Source: Comamonadaceae bacterium
GTDB lineage: Bacteria > Pseudomonadota > Gammaproteobacteria > Burkholderiales > Burkholderiaceae_C
Assembly: GCA_947478935.1 (NCBI GenBank)
Contig: CANJXV010000151.1
Span: 1 to 6,275, forward strand
DNA: 6,275 nucleotides
Direction of reading: 5' to 3'
A model generated the notes under the pieces. The model worked only from the letters and a program-made list of their open reading frames with translations. It did no database searches and was not told the origin of the DNA. Positions 6,177-6,275 of the stretch are shown here, piece after piece (the first letter of the stretch is position 1; every line of letters begins with the position of its first letter). The position numbers and the translations under genes are program-made.

Positions 6177-6275
6177 ATGAATCCATCTTTAGCTCCCAAG
6201 CGAGCACGCAGCGGCCCGCTAGTGGACCAAATATTCGGCATCCTGGCCAAGTCTGCCGCCTTGCTAACGCTGGCC
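6177..6275 (+). CDS. pstC: Phosphate ABC transporter permease PstC (5' part only)
   Basis: An ATG at 6177 opens 33 codons that run off the window edge. The visible product begins with a basic, presumably cytoplasmic segment (MNPSLAPKRARSGPLVDQ) and then enters a hydrophobic stretch (FGILAKSAALLTLA) that fits the start of the first membrane helix. AGG at 6169-6171, 5 nt before the ATG, is a modest ribosome site. PstC and PstA together form the inner-membrane channel for phosphate. The assignment rests on position behind pstS and on the N-terminal pattern; too little is present for motif confirmation. Confidence 0.8.
   Translation, partial: MNPSLAPKRARSGPLVDQIFGILAKSAALLTLA

Overview
The window reads as a chromosomal phosphate and polyphosphate locus of a betaproteobacterium. 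The protein sequences and the grouping of ppk, sixA, ppx and pst genes look most like Burkholderiales, probably Comamonadaceae (Rhodoferax-like). That placement comes from recognising the protein families, not from a database search. I see no mobile element, phage gene, tRNA, rRNA or CRISPR array.

Layout. Positions 1-85 are a short leader with no gene I can identify; a ribosome binding site at its end serves a TTG start. Polyphosphate kinase ppk1 (86-2182, +) is followed directly, with overlap or almost none, by a SixA-type histidine phosphatase (2188-2649, +). Exopolyphosphatase ppx (2675-4174, -) converges on sixA with a 25-nt gap. Positions 4175-4354 hold a possible ppx promoter and a strong rho-independent terminator for the next gene. 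That gene encodes a small FAS1 (fasciclin) domain lipoprotein (4355-4855, -). The 182-nt region 4856-5037 is a divergent promoter with two well-matched, oppositely oriented Pho boxes. pstS, the periplasmic phosphate-binding protein, follows (5038-6078, +). A hairpin-rich spacer then leads to the first 33 codons of pstC (6177 to the window edge, +).

How the genes fit together. PstS and PstC belong to the high-affinity phosphate uptake ABC transporter. Ppk1 stores phosphate as polyphosphate and Ppx returns it. SixA removes phosphate from histidine, and its position next to ppk1, whose mechanism uses a phosphohistidine, is suggestive. The least expected member is the FAS1 lipoprotein. Its promoter mirrors that of pstS: a Pho box with the same spacing to a -10-like hexamer, pointing the other way. 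On sequence alone it is a likely PhoB-regulated envelope lipoprotein. The enzymes and transporter are otherwise ordinary for their families. I found no clearly new multi-gene system; the Pho-linked FAS1 lipoprotein is the best candidate for something undescribed.
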